Shown here one piece after another: positions 27,937 to 36,741 of a DNA stretch of 46,357 bases. Location: assembly GCA_019828565.1 (NCBI GenBank), contig JAHDYR010000061.1, positions 1 through 46,357 on the forward strand, given 5' to 3'. The translations under genes were made by a program, and so were the position numbers. The first letter of the stretch is position 1, and each line of letters begins with the position of its first letter. The notes beneath the pieces were generated by a model. That model searched no databases. It saw nothing but the letters and a program-made list of their open reading frames with translations, and was not told the DNA's origin. Origin of the DNA: Carpediemonas membranifera. Taxonomy: Eukaryota > Fornicata.

Positions 27937-27957
27937 CTTTAGAACGAAATTCTAAAG
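27937..27957 (-). promoter_or_regulatory. CTTTAGAA/TTCTAAAG inverted repeat before F1
   Basis: A perfect inverted repeat with 8-bp arms and a 5-base spacer lies 8 bp upstream of the start codon. It is also at 34330-34350 (F2) and, with one change, 38064-38084 (F3), where other sequence has diverged. Confidence 0.6.
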
Positions 27958-28395
27958 AAATGTTCGCGGGTATGCCTGATCATCGCGCGTCGAAAGACAG
28001 CAGGAACGTACCCTACAGCTCAGGTTGAAGTAGGCTTGGCTTTGGTTCAACTGATAAATGCGCCATTGCTCCGTTTATATCATCCAATGTTAGGATGCCT
28101 TGCCATGATGATATGCCGGTCACTACGCTTCTGGGCGACGGTGGAGGCTGCTGCATGATCCAATATGTTGTTATGATTAACACCGTCCTGAAGGGTAATG
28201 CTGGGGGAATGGTGTTCCCGAGCACGTGATAGTGGACGGCCTTGTTGGTGAAGAGGGCGCGGCCCATGAGAAGAGGAAGAACTCATCGTCGCTCTCGACA
28301 TCGGCCTTGTTAACGAGCATAGTGCCGGCAGGGGCGTGGTCGTGAGAGCCCCGCCGCGGCGGAGTCATGAAAGCTTTACGTAATTGTTTAACGAT

Positions 28396-28944
28396 TTACA
28401 GTTCAGCCAATGTTCTCGGAGTACCTGTGAAGTAGTTTTTGGTGGCACGCTTGTGAGCACGCGCAGGACCTGCCGTTTCTTCCACCTCTCTTGCAAAACG
28501 TTTCAGCTCCTCTGTGGCCGGACACGTTGTAGGGTTATGGTAGCCTATCCACTTCACGCGACAAGTTGAGCCGTTCTGCCCATCCGGCAATGTGACCTTC
28601 TCGATGGCATAGTCTAGTTGCGTGTCAGTGAATTGAATCAGGTTGTCGCCCCTGTCTCCAAGCGAAGCATCCCTCTTCGCCAGCACAAAAAAGGCTAAAT
28701 CTAACTCTTCAATTGACGTGATGCCCAGCAGCAGACTCTCTACCCAAGAGGCATAGAGTGAGGGTGCCTTCTTCGCGACGTAGATCGCGTATCTATCGAA
28801 AATCGATAGACGCACCTTAGACGGAGCATTCATAGCATCTTTCAAAGAGTTGATACTCATACGAAGTGTCTGAAGTGCAGTGGAATGCCTTATGAGCATT
28901 GGCGCATGCTCGAGGATCTGCGTCGCCGCCTTGATCTGGTGCTT
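28396..28944 (-). pseudogene. Chromo-like gene H2, N-terminally truncated
   Basis: Same as 33345-33893 but lacking the first ~95 codons. At 28944 the coding sequence is joined to the TTCTTTCTATTC block that carries structured site c. The chromo-like part (IQFTDTQLDYAIEKV, VKWIGYHNPTTCP, LKRFAREVEE) remains intact to the stop at 28396. Confidence 0.75.
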
Positions 28945-28976
28945 ATTCTTTCTATTCTTAAGTTCCTCATTTCAGT

Positions 28977-29021
28977 CTCGTTGCGAGCATAAAGTGCGAA
29001 ATAGTGGCCAATTGGCCACTA
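28977..29021 (-). other. Palindrome + GYGCASTTTATG + hairpin site (copy c)
   Basis: Same as site b: TAGTGGCCAATTGGCCACTA at 29002-29021, GCACTTTATG, CTCG CAA CGAG at 28987-28977 on the minus strand. Confidence 0.85.
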
Positions 29022-29279
29022 CGATATCGGCAATTAAGACAGTAACAGGAGCGTTTGGTGCGCAGATCAAGACTTTTTAACAATATCAACAAACGGTTCA
29101 CTCACTTTCTCGTTTAACGTAGTGAATCATCAGTTTCAGCTGTGGCGTTAGTTGTTAGCCGTGCGAAGCACTGATGAGGCCTTATTACCATCAATAGGAG
29201 TAATAAACACCATTTAACTTCAATATAGAGAGCGAGCGGCCAAGAAACAAGCGCCGGGAGGATAACGGCGGTGGAGAGC
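29022..29279. other. Inverted-repeat arm sequence without a gene
   Basis: 29022-29113 is the block shared with 15035-15125. 29114-29279 is found elsewhere only in the right arm (about 32775-32935). No coding frame. Confidence 0.5.
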
Positions 29280-29657
29280 GGCAGGAGAGCGCCGGGCGAT
29301 GGCGCACGGGAGGGAGAGCAGCATGAGAGCGCCGGGGTATGGCGCACGGGAGGGAGAGCAGCATGAGAGCGCCGGGGTATGGCGCATGGGAGGGAGAGCG
29401 GCATGAGAGCGCCGGGCGATGGCGCACGGGAGGGAGAGCAGCAGGAGAGCGCCGGGGGATGGCGCACGGGAGGGAGAGCAGCAGGAGAGCGCCGGGGGAT
29501 GGCGCACGGGAGGGAGAGCAGCAGGAGAGCGCCGGGGGATGGCGCACGGGAGGGAGAGCAGCATGAGAGCGCTGGGGTATGGCGCATGGGAGGGAGAGCG
29601 GCATGCGAGCGCCGGGGGATGGCGCACGGGAGGGAGAGCAGCAGGAGAGCGCACGGA
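29280..29657. repeat. 40-bp minisatellite, left arm
   Basis: About nine units of a 40-bp GC-rich repeat (AGCGCCGGGGGATGGCGCAC plus GGGAGGGAGAGCAGCAGGAG). Frames in all phases are repeat artefacts. The inverted copy is at 32432-32775. Confidence 0.95.
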
Positions 29658-29669
29658 GGCGATTTGGGG

Positions 29670-29950
29670 CCCCGAAAACGCCAGCATCAGCGCAAGTAAG
29701 CTATTCTATTACAAAATGCTTCACTTGCGCTGGTACTACAGCGTTTTCGGGGCCCTTTGCCCATCTTTCGTCGTCTGAATATTTTCGTGCAGAATTCAAA
29801 CGAGTGCCGCCTGGCAGAGGCTGAGCTGCGGAGCTTAGTCCCTGTGGCACCACTTGTCTGGCCCAGCTTCCCGCCATGCTCCCGAAAATTCAGGTGCAGA
29901 TTTGGGAGCAGAGATGTCGACGAACCCCGGTAATATGGCGTTTTCGGGGC
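29670..29950. mobile_element. Nested MITE/foldback elements with CCCCGAAAACGCC ends
   Basis: CCCCGAAAACGCC at 29670-29682 and AGCGTTTTCGGGG at 29740-29752 bound a hairpin (CAGCGCAAGT.../...CACTTGCGCTGG). A 190-bp relative of the element at 24218 follows, then a third GGCGTTTTCGGGG at 29938-29950. Confidence 0.65.
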
Positions 29951-29999
29951 GCAAGTGCCACACGCCCCACAGCCACGACACCAGCACCACTTACTTACT

Positions 30000-31307
30000 T
30001 TACTCATCGTTGCTTCGCTTTTCGCCTGGAACCTCTTCTGCCTTTCTCTTCTCTGCTGTGGATTCTTGTAGCGTGAGCAGCGGTGCTGTCGTGTGCTCAT
30101 CACGACCGAAAATCAAACCCGAAACAAGATCCGCCTTGTCGCGGAAGGAACCAATGACCGTCTTGTGGAAGTGGTCGACCTGCGACATTGGCAGCATTTG
30201 GTGATCGATCATGATCCGCACCCGGCTAAGCTGAGTGAGCCAGGACGAGACCTTCATCCAGCTAGTGTTGGCTGGGATAATTTGGGAGGTGATCACCTGG
30301 GAGAAGTGCTCCGGGTGTACGATTGCAAACAGAATGAGCATCCTGGGTTTGAATGCCTTTGTGTAACCCATGCCAGTACAGATCTCCCTCATAAGGGAGT
30401 AGAAAGGGTTGGTGATTCTAGTCGTCGGGTCGGAAAACACCGCCGACGCTACGTCAGAGAACGCCGAAGACAGCTCAACAGAAAGACTGACGACACGACG
30501 CTCACGCTCCTCATCGGTCACGGTTTGGCCGATCAGACGCGCACTGAGGGTCTTCCTGACTGCCTGCCAGTAGGCAACGAACACGGCCATGAGGGTGTTG
30601 TGCGTGTTGGCGGTCGTCAGACTATTTTCCATCAGTTCGAGGGTGTTGGCAGAAGGCACTCCCTCTGCGAGGGATGGATCCGCGACGTGCACGGAGAGCT
30701 CCCTCTTTGTTGCCCCCACAGACAAAATGTCTGCCCAGCCCATCCATACTTCCTCCTCAATAATCGCGTCAGGCTTGCCTGCTGTTGAGTCTGCGCCGTC
30801 GCTTGCGGGCTGGTCGACTGCGGCGGCATCGTCTGCGACTGCGCTCTGGTCGGGGCGGGCGTCTTCGTCTGCGCCGTCGCTTGCGGGCTGGTCGACTGCG
30901 GCGGCATCGTCTACGACTGCGCTCTGGTCGGGGCGGGCGTCTTCGTCTGCGCCGTCGCTTGCGGGCTGGTCGACTGCGGCGGCATCGTCTACGACTGCGC
31001 TCTGGTCGGCGCGGACGTCTTGCTCTTCGTCTGCTTCTTCGGTGCCGAGTGAGGGTTGGTTGGGGGCTTCGTCTACTTCTTCGACAGAAGGAGCTACTGT
31101 GCCATCTGTGACGCTATCTTGGGGAGAATTGCCATGCTTGCTCAGTTTCACAGTGCGTGCATGATCTAGGAGGTTTATCTTAGTAGCGTCTCCCACTTTC
31201 GACCTCTCCGTCGCAGAGATCGTGTTGTCATAGGCGATAACGAATGCGAGAGAGAATAAACCTGCAAAAATGGCATCCTCGTGTGCTAGCTGATCTTGAT
31301 GAGGCAT
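30000..31307 (-). CDS. E-family protein E2, function unknown
   Basis: A 435-residue protein from the ATG at 31307 (MPHQDQLAHED); a longer frame to 31421 would overlap the divergent SET-like gene. It lies in the unique centre of the large inverted repeat. The N-terminal 90 residues are helical. An acidic, Pro/Ala/Ser-rich region then has three in-frame copies of a 26-residue unit (VDDAAAVDQPASDGADEDAR...), encoded by 78-bp tandem repeats at about 30790-31020. The C-terminal 220 residues share the family pattern (AVFVAYW helix, MLILFAIVHPEHFSQVI, LISGLIFG-type end). The basic tail EKRKAEEVPGEKRSNDE could be a nuclear localisation signal. No enzyme motif is seen. Confidence 0.6.
   Translation of the reverse strand: MPHQDQLAHEDAIFAGLFSLAFVIAYDNTISATERSKVGDATKINLLDHARTVKLSKHGNSPQDSVTDGTVAPSVEEVDEAPNQPSLGTEEADEEQDVRADQSAVVDDAAAVDQPASDGADEDARPDQSAVVDDAAAVDQPASDGADEDARPDQSAVADDAAAVDQPASDGADSTAGKPDAIIEEEVWMGWADILSVGATKRELSVHVADPSLAEGVPSANTLELMENSLTTANTHNTLMAVFVAYWQAVRKTLSARLIGQTVTDEERERRVVSLSVELSSAFSDVASAVFSDPTTRITNPFYSLMREICTGMGYTKAFKPRMLILFAIVHPEHFSQVITSQIIPANTSWMKVSSWLTQLSRVRIMIDHQMLPMSQVDHFHKTVIGSFRDKADLVSGLIFGRDEHTTAPLLTLQESTAEKRKAEEVPGEKRSNDE
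30788..31024. repeat. 78-bp tandem repeats inside E2
   Basis: Three copies of a 78-bp unit, kept in frame, lengthen the acidic linker. The third differs more from the others. Confidence 0.85.
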
Positions 31308-31359
31308 CTTCGACGACGAATCAACGTTCAAATCCAATTGCCAGAATTGACACATCTCG

Positions 31360-32020
31360 ATGAGCAACGATAATGAGACACGTGCCCGGCTGATCGCAAT
31401 CAACAAGGGTGAAATCAGCATGGAGGACTACAAACTCCTCATGCGCGACATTTCTTCTCTTGACTCGGTACGCTCCACGGATACTGTGCCCGAGAAGAGT
31501 CTTACAGTGACGCTTGACGAGCATGGCCTCAACACCAAGCTCCAGCTTGTGTTGGAGCCGCAAACATCACTCCAAGGCACTGATGTGGGCCAAGGCCTTG
31601 TAGCCATGCAGGACATCAAAGCGAAGACCTGCATCGGCGTCTACATGGGTGTTGTGTCTCGCGAAACCCATGAATCCTCGTCAACGTACACAACATCGCT
31701 AGGTAATGGATATGCGGTCGACTCATCCACGCTGCCGAACGGCGTGCACTTAGTCAACGATAACGCGAAAGGGCACAGCAATGTCACCGCGTCGGAGTGT
31801 GCGGTCAAGGTGGTCGATGGTGGGCAGTCGATGATCCTCCCTGCTTGTGGTGTATTTCGCCAAGGAAACGATCAGGAAGTTCCAGTACCTTTCAGTTGAC
31901 TACACCGCTGACTACTGGCGCGATCGCTGCAGGCTACTGTTGTGGCCTATTTGTATGAAACGAATACGGGAAAGCGCTACACGCGAGGAGTTGGAAGCAG
32001 CCGTTGCTGCTTCACTCTAG
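31360..32020 (+). pseudogene. SET-like domain protein S2 (one-base frameshift)
   Basis: Begins at the ATG at 31360, 52 bp from the divergent E2 start. It follows the other SET-like proteins: TDVGQGLVAMQDIKAKTCIGVYMG, YAVDSSTLPNGVHLVNDNAKGHSN, then a shift in a C run near 31848. After it the other frame continues VVYFAKETIRKFQYLSVDY..DYW and the same C-terminal ICMKRIRESATREELEA as S1, to the TAG at 32020. A single missing base accounts for the break; decay and assembly error are both possible. Confidence 0.6.
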
Positions 32021-32164
32021 ATAAAATCGTTGATGATGTTAGCTGAAGTAGTGAGTGAGTATGCTTGCCGTTGCTGGCGCTGTGCTGGCGCCGGCATGGG
32101 ACGTCGTGTCAGTTGCGCAAGCGTAGGGGCGGCGGCGCTGGCGTAGCGGTGGTGGTGTAGCGGC

Positions 32165-32417
32165 GCTCGACATCTCTGCTCCCAAATCTGCACCTGAATT
32201 TTCGGGAGCATGGCGGGAAGCTGGGCCAGACAAGTGGTGCCACAGGGACTAAGCTCCGCAGCTCAGCCTCTGCCAGGCGGCACTCGTTTGAATTCTGCAC
32301 GAAAATATTCAGACGACGAAAGATGGGCAAAGGGCCCCGAAAACGCTGTAGTACCAGCGCAAGTGAAGCATTTTGTAATAGAATAGCTTACTTGCGCTGA
32401 TGCTGGCGTTTTCGGGG
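32165..32417. mobile_element. MITE/foldback elements, inverted copy
   Basis: Reverse-complement copy of 29670-29917, with CCCCGAAAACGCT at 32335-32347 and GGCGTTTTCGGGG at 32405-32417. Confidence 0.65.
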
Positions 32418-32431
32418 CCCCAAATCGCCTC

Positions 32432-32775
32432 CGTGCGCTCTCCTGCTGCTCTCCCTCCCGTGCGCCATCCCCCGGCGCTCTCCTGCTGCTCTCCCTCCCG
32501 TGCGCCATCCCCCGGCGCTCTCCTGCCGCTCTCCCTCCCGTGCGCCATACCCCAGCGCTCTCATGCTGCTCTCCCTCCCGTGCGCCATCGCCCGGCGCTC
32601 TCCTGCCGCTCTCCCTCCCGTGCGCCATCCCCCGGCGCTCTCCTGCCGCTCTCCCTCCCGTGCGCCATCCCCCGGCGCTCTCCTGCCGCTCTCCCTCCCG
32701 TGCGCCATCCCCCGGCGCTCTCCTGCCGCTCTCCCTCCCGTGCGCCATCCCCCGGCGCTCTCATGCTGCTCTCCA
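32432..32775. repeat. 40-bp minisatellite, right arm
   Basis: Inverted copy of 29280-29657 with a different number and order of variant units, so the two arrays have changed since duplication. Confidence 0.95.
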
Positions 32776-33025
32776 CCGCCGTTATCCTCCCGGCGCTTGT
32801 TTCTTGGCCGCTCACTCTCTATATTGAAGTTAAATGGTGTTTATTACTCCTATTGATGGTAATAAGGCCTCATCAGTGCTTCGCACGGCTAACAACTAAC
32901 GCCACAGCTGAAACTGATGATTCACTACGTTAAACGAGAAAGTGAGTGAACCGTTTGTTGATATTGTTAAAAAGTCTTGATCTGCGCACCAAACGCTCCT
33001 GTTACTGTCTTAATTGCCGATATCG

Positions 33026-33045
33026 TAGTGGCCAATTGGCCACTA
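33026..33045. other. Palindrome without TTTATG core (copy c')
   Basis: TAGTGGCCAATTGGCCACTA with the same left flank (inverted) as sites b and c. Just past it, TTTCGCA is followed by the chromo-like gene start instead of CTTTATG and the CTCG hairpin. Homology with the other copies ends here. Confidence 0.85.
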
Positions 33046-33057
33046 TTTCGCAGAATA

Positions 33058-33893
33058 ATGCAACACTTCTCTATGCTGACCACAGAGCTCGATACCTCAC
33101 CGGCGGAAGCTTTTATGGCGTATTACACGCTTAACTCACTTCAGACTGAAAGGATTTATTCGTCCTCGCTTCAGTCACTGAAGTCCCGCACCTTGTGGCA
33201 GTTGAGAAGGAATGGGCCCAGTCCCCTGCTGGGAAACAGTATTTCGAGCTTCAGTCTGACGAAAAGGTGAAATGTGCCACAAACTCGATCCCCTTCAACC
33301 TTCAGAGTGCGTGCTATTCACTAACTGGCAAAGGAGCTCTAACAGAGCACCAGATCAAGGCGGCGACGCAGATCCTCGAGCATGCGCCAATGCTCATAAG
33401 GCATTCCACTGCACTTCAGACACTTCGTATGAGTATCAACTCTTTGAAAGATGCTATGAATGCTCCGTCTAAGGTGCGTCTATCGATTTTCGATAGATAC
33501 GCGATCTACGTCGCGAAGAAGGCACCCTCACTCTATGCCTCTTGGGTAGAGAGTCTGCTGCTGGGCATCACGTCAATTGAAGAGTTAGATTTAGCCTTTT
33601 TTGTGCTGGCGAAGAGGGATGCTTCGCTTGGAGACAGGGGCGACAACGTGATTCAATTCACTGACACGCAACTAGACTATGCCATCGAGAAGGTCACATT
33701 GCCGGATGGGCAGAACGGCTCAACTTGTCGCGTGAAGTGGATAGGCTACCATAACCCTACAACGTGTCCGGCCACAGAGGAGCTGAAACGTTTTGCAAGA
33801 GAGGTGGAAGAAACGGCAGGTCCTGCGCGTGCTCACAAGCGTGCCACCAAAAACTACTTCACAGGTACTCCGAGAACATTGGCTGAACTGTAA
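33058..33893 (+). CDS. Chromo-like domain protein H2' (one frameshift near 33185)
   Basis: Starts at the ATG at 33058, 12 bp after the palindrome. The first 42 codons (ELDTSPAEAFMAYYTLNSLQ) match the start of H1 (SISAGEAYLALQALNECIE). A one-base shift near 33185 leads to the main frame AVEKEWAQSPAGKQYFEL, matching VMKDWAASPAGYAHY. The chromo-like region near the end has IQFTDTQLDYAIEKVTL, CRVKWIGYHNPTTCP and LKRFAREVEE. The Trp of the usual TWEP block is again missing (TTCP). It is followed by the HEPN-like gene F2 on the same strand. Confidence 0.6.
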
Positions 33894-34329
33894 ATCGTTA
33901 AACAATTACGTAAAGCTTTCATGACTCCGCCGCGGCGGGGCTCTCACGACCACGCCCCTGCCGGCACTATGCTCGTTAACAAGGCCGATGTCGAGAGCGA
34001 CGATGAGTTCTTCCTCTTCTCATGGGCCGCGCCCTCTTCACCAACAAGGCCGTCCACTATCACGTGCTCGGGAACACCATTCCCCCAGCATTACCCTTCA
34101 GGACGGTGTTAATCATAACAACATTGGATCATGCAGCAGCCTCCACCGTCGCCCAGAAGCGTAGTGACCGGCATATCATCATGGCAAGGCATCCTAACAT
34201 TGGATGATATAAACGGAGCAATGGCGCATTTATCAGTTGAACCAAAGCCAAGCCTACTTCAACCTGAGCTGTAGGGTACGTTCCTGCTGTCTTTCGACGC
34301 GCGATGATCAGGCATACCCGCGAACATTT
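33894..34329. other. Upstream region of HEPN-like gene F2
   Basis: No supported gene. It is the inverted copy of 27960-28395. The part near 34205-34275 (GGTTCAACTGATAAATG words on the minus strand) is also conserved upstream of F3 at about 38160-38215, suggesting a regulatory block. Confidence 0.4.
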
Positions 34330-34350
34330 CTTTAGAATTTCGTTCTAAAG
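34330..34350 (+). promoter_or_regulatory. CTTTAGAA/TTCTAAAG inverted repeat before F2
   Basis: Ends 8 bp before the ATG at 34359. It is identical to the F1 element. Confidence 0.6.
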
Positions 34351-34358
34351 AATTCGAT

Positions 34359-35300
34359 ATGAGCACAGGCAACAAGGATTCGGCTGCATACGCTGGCATG
34401 ATGCTGGAAACGTTGTTGCGAATGGTTCCTGTGCTGAAGGAGATCATAGCAGCAAGTGGTAAGATCAATAATTCAGACGATCCTTCTGTGCTTCTATGTG
34501 CCGTTCGGAGTTGCAGAAAGGACCTTGATCGCATCAATCAACGGTACATTACGACTCTCCAGCGTTTCAGGAACGAGGCATGCCACGGTTCTGCCTCTTT
34601 TGGTGGTGAGTCATTCATGGACTTCCTGTCTGCGGTCGAAGGAGTCACGAGGCGTGTGACCACGAGGACGGGACCGGATAAGGCGTTCACTGACTTTGTG
34701 GACGATATTCGACGTGAGGTGAACGGGGGGGCGCCCAGGGTGCGGGTTCAGCCGACGAGGACAGACGCACCGCGCCAGCGTCCCGAGGAATCGTATACGT
34801 ATGGTCGTGCGCCTGTACGCACGATGCCGCCGCGTCCCTATCTTTATAAGCTAGTCACATCCCGCCAAGTCACTCAGGAGAAGACAGTCAGCTCGGATGG
34901 TCAGACACAGACAAAGGTGCCAGTCGGCTCGGATCATCAGACGCAGACAGAGGTGCGCGACCTTGAGGAGGCGTCTACACAGACTATTCACGCACGCCCT
35001 GTACTGTCTCGGCAGACAGTCGATACCGCAATGTGCGACCTGCTTCGACAGATATTGAAGACTCCGCAGAAGCCGCCGGCTGTTTTGACGGGATCATGCA
35101 TTGTGTGTGGGGAATCTGTGGCTCACACACATTGGGCATGCACGCGGGGTGGCACCGAGACGCCGAAGTATACCTGTCGTGAGTTGGTGGCGCAGGCCAC
35201 TGCCGAGGCAGTCACAAAAGGAACAAAGAAGCCGCGCAAGACACGTAAGGTGTATCTGACGAGAACTGCAGTGACCTGGCTTCACTCGCAGATGGAGTAG
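34359..35300 (+). CDS. HEPN-like (DZIP3-type) protein with CxxC module, F2 (intact)
   Basis: A 313-residue protein. Residues 1-110 are helical, with VLLCAVRSCRKDLDRI, then LQRFRNEACHG and a helix with FMDFLSAVEGV. R71-N72 and H76 give the Rx4H motif of HEPN domains, and the layout is that of DZIP3-like HEPN domains (D-hydrophobic helix, DI/DRI, YRNE-x-x-H, F..W/F..). Many HEPN domains are RNases or bind nucleic acid; activity here is not shown. The middle is Pro/Arg-rich and then has QTQTKV, HQTQTEV and STQTI, spaced TQT motifs like dynein light chain LC8 ligands. The end has C247xxC250, C261 and C273, a likely zinc site, then a basic KGTKKPRKTRK stretch. Confidence 0.7.
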   Translation: MSTGNKDSAAYAGMMLETLLRMVPVLKEIIAASGKINNSDDPSVLLCAVRSCRKDLDRINQRYITTLQRFRNEACHGSASFGGESFMDFLSAVEGVTRRVTTRTGPDKAFTDFVDDIRREVNGGAPRVRVQPTRTDAPRQRPEESYTYGRAPVRTMPPRPYLYKLVTSRQVTQEKTVSSDGQTQTKVPVGSDHQTQTEVRDLEEASTQTIHARPVLSRQTVDTAMCDLLRQILKTPQKPPAVLTGSCIVCGESVAHTHWACTRGGTETPKYTCRELVAQATAEAVTKGTKKPRKTRKVYLTRTAVTWLHSQME

Positions 35301-35329
35301 TAAAAGATTTGATTGATACGTTTACGGCT

Positions 35330-35992
35330 TCAGTCATTCCATCTGTCGTCAGGGGTATCCAGATCGGACAGGGAGATGGGTTTTTTCAGACTCTGCATCC
35401 CCGCTTCGTGCAAGATGCGGTTCGCGTGCCTGACTGTCATGGGGGGACTACCCCAGAGCGAATCAAGGTCCTTGGACATCCGGATAAGGGTCTCAAAGGC
35501 AGGGTGATCCACGGCAGCCTCTTGCATCAACTCCTGTAGCGCGGGTAGGTCTAAGTCACGTAGGTCTGCGACATACGATCCCAGCCGGCAGAGAGCAACG
35601 ACTAGGGCGAGCTGACGGTGGGATTCGGCAATGTCGTACTTCAGAGCTCTCGTGAGCTTGTCGTACTCCTCGTTAGTCAGCACCTGGCGTGCCGGAAGCG
35701 TGTGAGACCTTATCCTGCAAATTAGGTCGGTTTCGGCACCAGCAGTGCGAAGAAGGCGAACGAGAGCCTTTTGAGGCATCGAGATGGACTTGTACCGTCC
35801 AAAACGGCGACAGAAGGACAGAGAGTCCAGAAACTGTTCGAATACGTCACTATTTTGTCGGATCTCTGTGATAATAACAACATCAGCATCCTCATCGTCG
35901 CACTCAAGGTAAACGCACAGTTTTTGATATGTCTGCTTGTATTGCTCCTTCGTAGAGCGCTTCAGTCCCTCTAGAGCGTGCTTCAGCAGCAT
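35330..35992 (-). CDS. Tyrosine recombinase-like protein, possibly partial
   Basis: A 220-residue frame from the ATG at 35992. It begins like a core-binding (SAM-like) domain, STKEQYKQTYQKLCVYLE. Later it has LTNEEYDKLTRAL...ALVVALCRLGSYVADLRDLDLPAL, similar to the first part of a phage-type integrase catalytic domain with its Arg near 'GxR..EL'. MTVRHANRILHEAG recalls the LRHxxA...L...G helix. A nucleophile Tyr with the right spacing is not seen and the frame ends soon after, so it is truncated, inactive or misassigned. Its 5' end lies in the right direct repeat, and its 3' end is 29 bp from the convergent F2 gene. Confidence 0.4.
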   Translation of the reverse strand: MLLKHALEGLKRSTKEQYKQTYQKLCVYLECDDEDADVVIITEIRQNSDVFEQFLDSLSFCRRFGRYKSISMPQKALVRLLRTAGAETDLICRIRSHTLPARQVLTNEEYDKLTRALKYDIAESHRQLALVVALCRLGSYVADLRDLDLPALQELMQEAAVDHPAFETLIRMSKDLDSLWGSPPMTVRHANRILHEAGMQSLKKPISLSDLDTPDDRWND

Positions 35993-36741
35993 TTCGATCG
36001 AGATTAAAAATCACCCGAATTCTAGCTCTGTTCTGGCCGCTGCAGGCACCGCTGGGCGCAATAGAGCTCGGAGCGGCGTTGTCTGCCAAAAATACCTATT
36101 TGCTCCCGGTGAAAATTGAACCCACGATCAGGGGGCTGTGTACAAAGTCTCTTCCCTCTATACTATGAATTATGGGAAATCCGCCCTTATTAAGCTTCCT
36201 ACAGGGAATATAGGCCATTTTGGAGGTATGAGCGACCGGGAGGGGGAGATTGGGGGACATTTACGGTATGGCTGGACTCTACTCGGGCAGACTATTATAA
36301 CGAGGCTCAGATCAGACCTCTACGGCCGCTATACGAGGAGAAACGAGCCAGTAAGGGCACTAGCGGCCCATGGCCGCAGCAGCGCCCAGCCAAACTCAGC
36401 TATAGGGTCACCTGAGGCCCCAAATGACGTGCTGATCAGGTCGACTCCCATCTATTGACTTGGTAATTGCAGAGGGCGTCTGAACGCGATGTCCTAATAA
36501 CCGACTTGGTCGGAGCGGTTCGGCGATGACTCCGTTGTATTCCACACCTTCTTTTAATGCCGAAACATGCAGTCCTTTAGAGTCAACGCGCGTCCTGTCC
36601 GTCAGGCGAAGGGCATTCAGCAGAGGCATTGCTGCGGTCTGCAGACCGCCCTAGCGCTTCAGGATGGCCAACTGCATGATCTGGACCCATGTCTATCAAA
36701 TCCATTTTGATCACATCAAACATGTGTCAAATCCGGCAAAT
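35955..36741. repeat. 780-bp direct repeat, right copy
   Basis: Same orientation as 26067-26846. Together they flank 9.1 kb containing the whole inverted repeat. Confidence 0.85.

Larger units (their letters stand above)
26966..29917. repeat. Left arm of large inverted repeat
   Basis: Nearly the reverse complement of 32165-35320. It includes HEPN-like gene F1, a truncated chromo-like gene, structured site c, the 40-bp minisatellite and a MITE. It differs from the right arm chiefly where 65 bp (28945-29010) replace about 295 bp holding the chromo-gene start. Confidence 0.9.
32165..35320. repeat. Right arm of large inverted repeat
   Basis: Partner of 26966-29917. This arm keeps the start of the chromo-like gene (33058) and the intact HEPN-like gene F2. 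Differences from the left arm are few, so the duplication is recent or the arms are homogenised. Confidence 0.9.

Noticed and set aside
29191-29687. Several 100-160 aa frames on both strands of the 40-bp minisatellite (also 32263-32933)
   Set aside because: Pure repeat translations in every phase, with no unique sequence.
30093-30788. 231-aa plus-strand frame opposite E2 (also 30589-31164)
   Set aside because: Antisense shadow of the E2 coding region and its 78-bp repeats.
26067-36741. Direct repeats as LTRs of a retrotransposon
   Set aside because: No TG...CA ends, primer-binding site, polypurine tract or reverse transcriptase; the repeats overlap the start of a recombinase-like gene.
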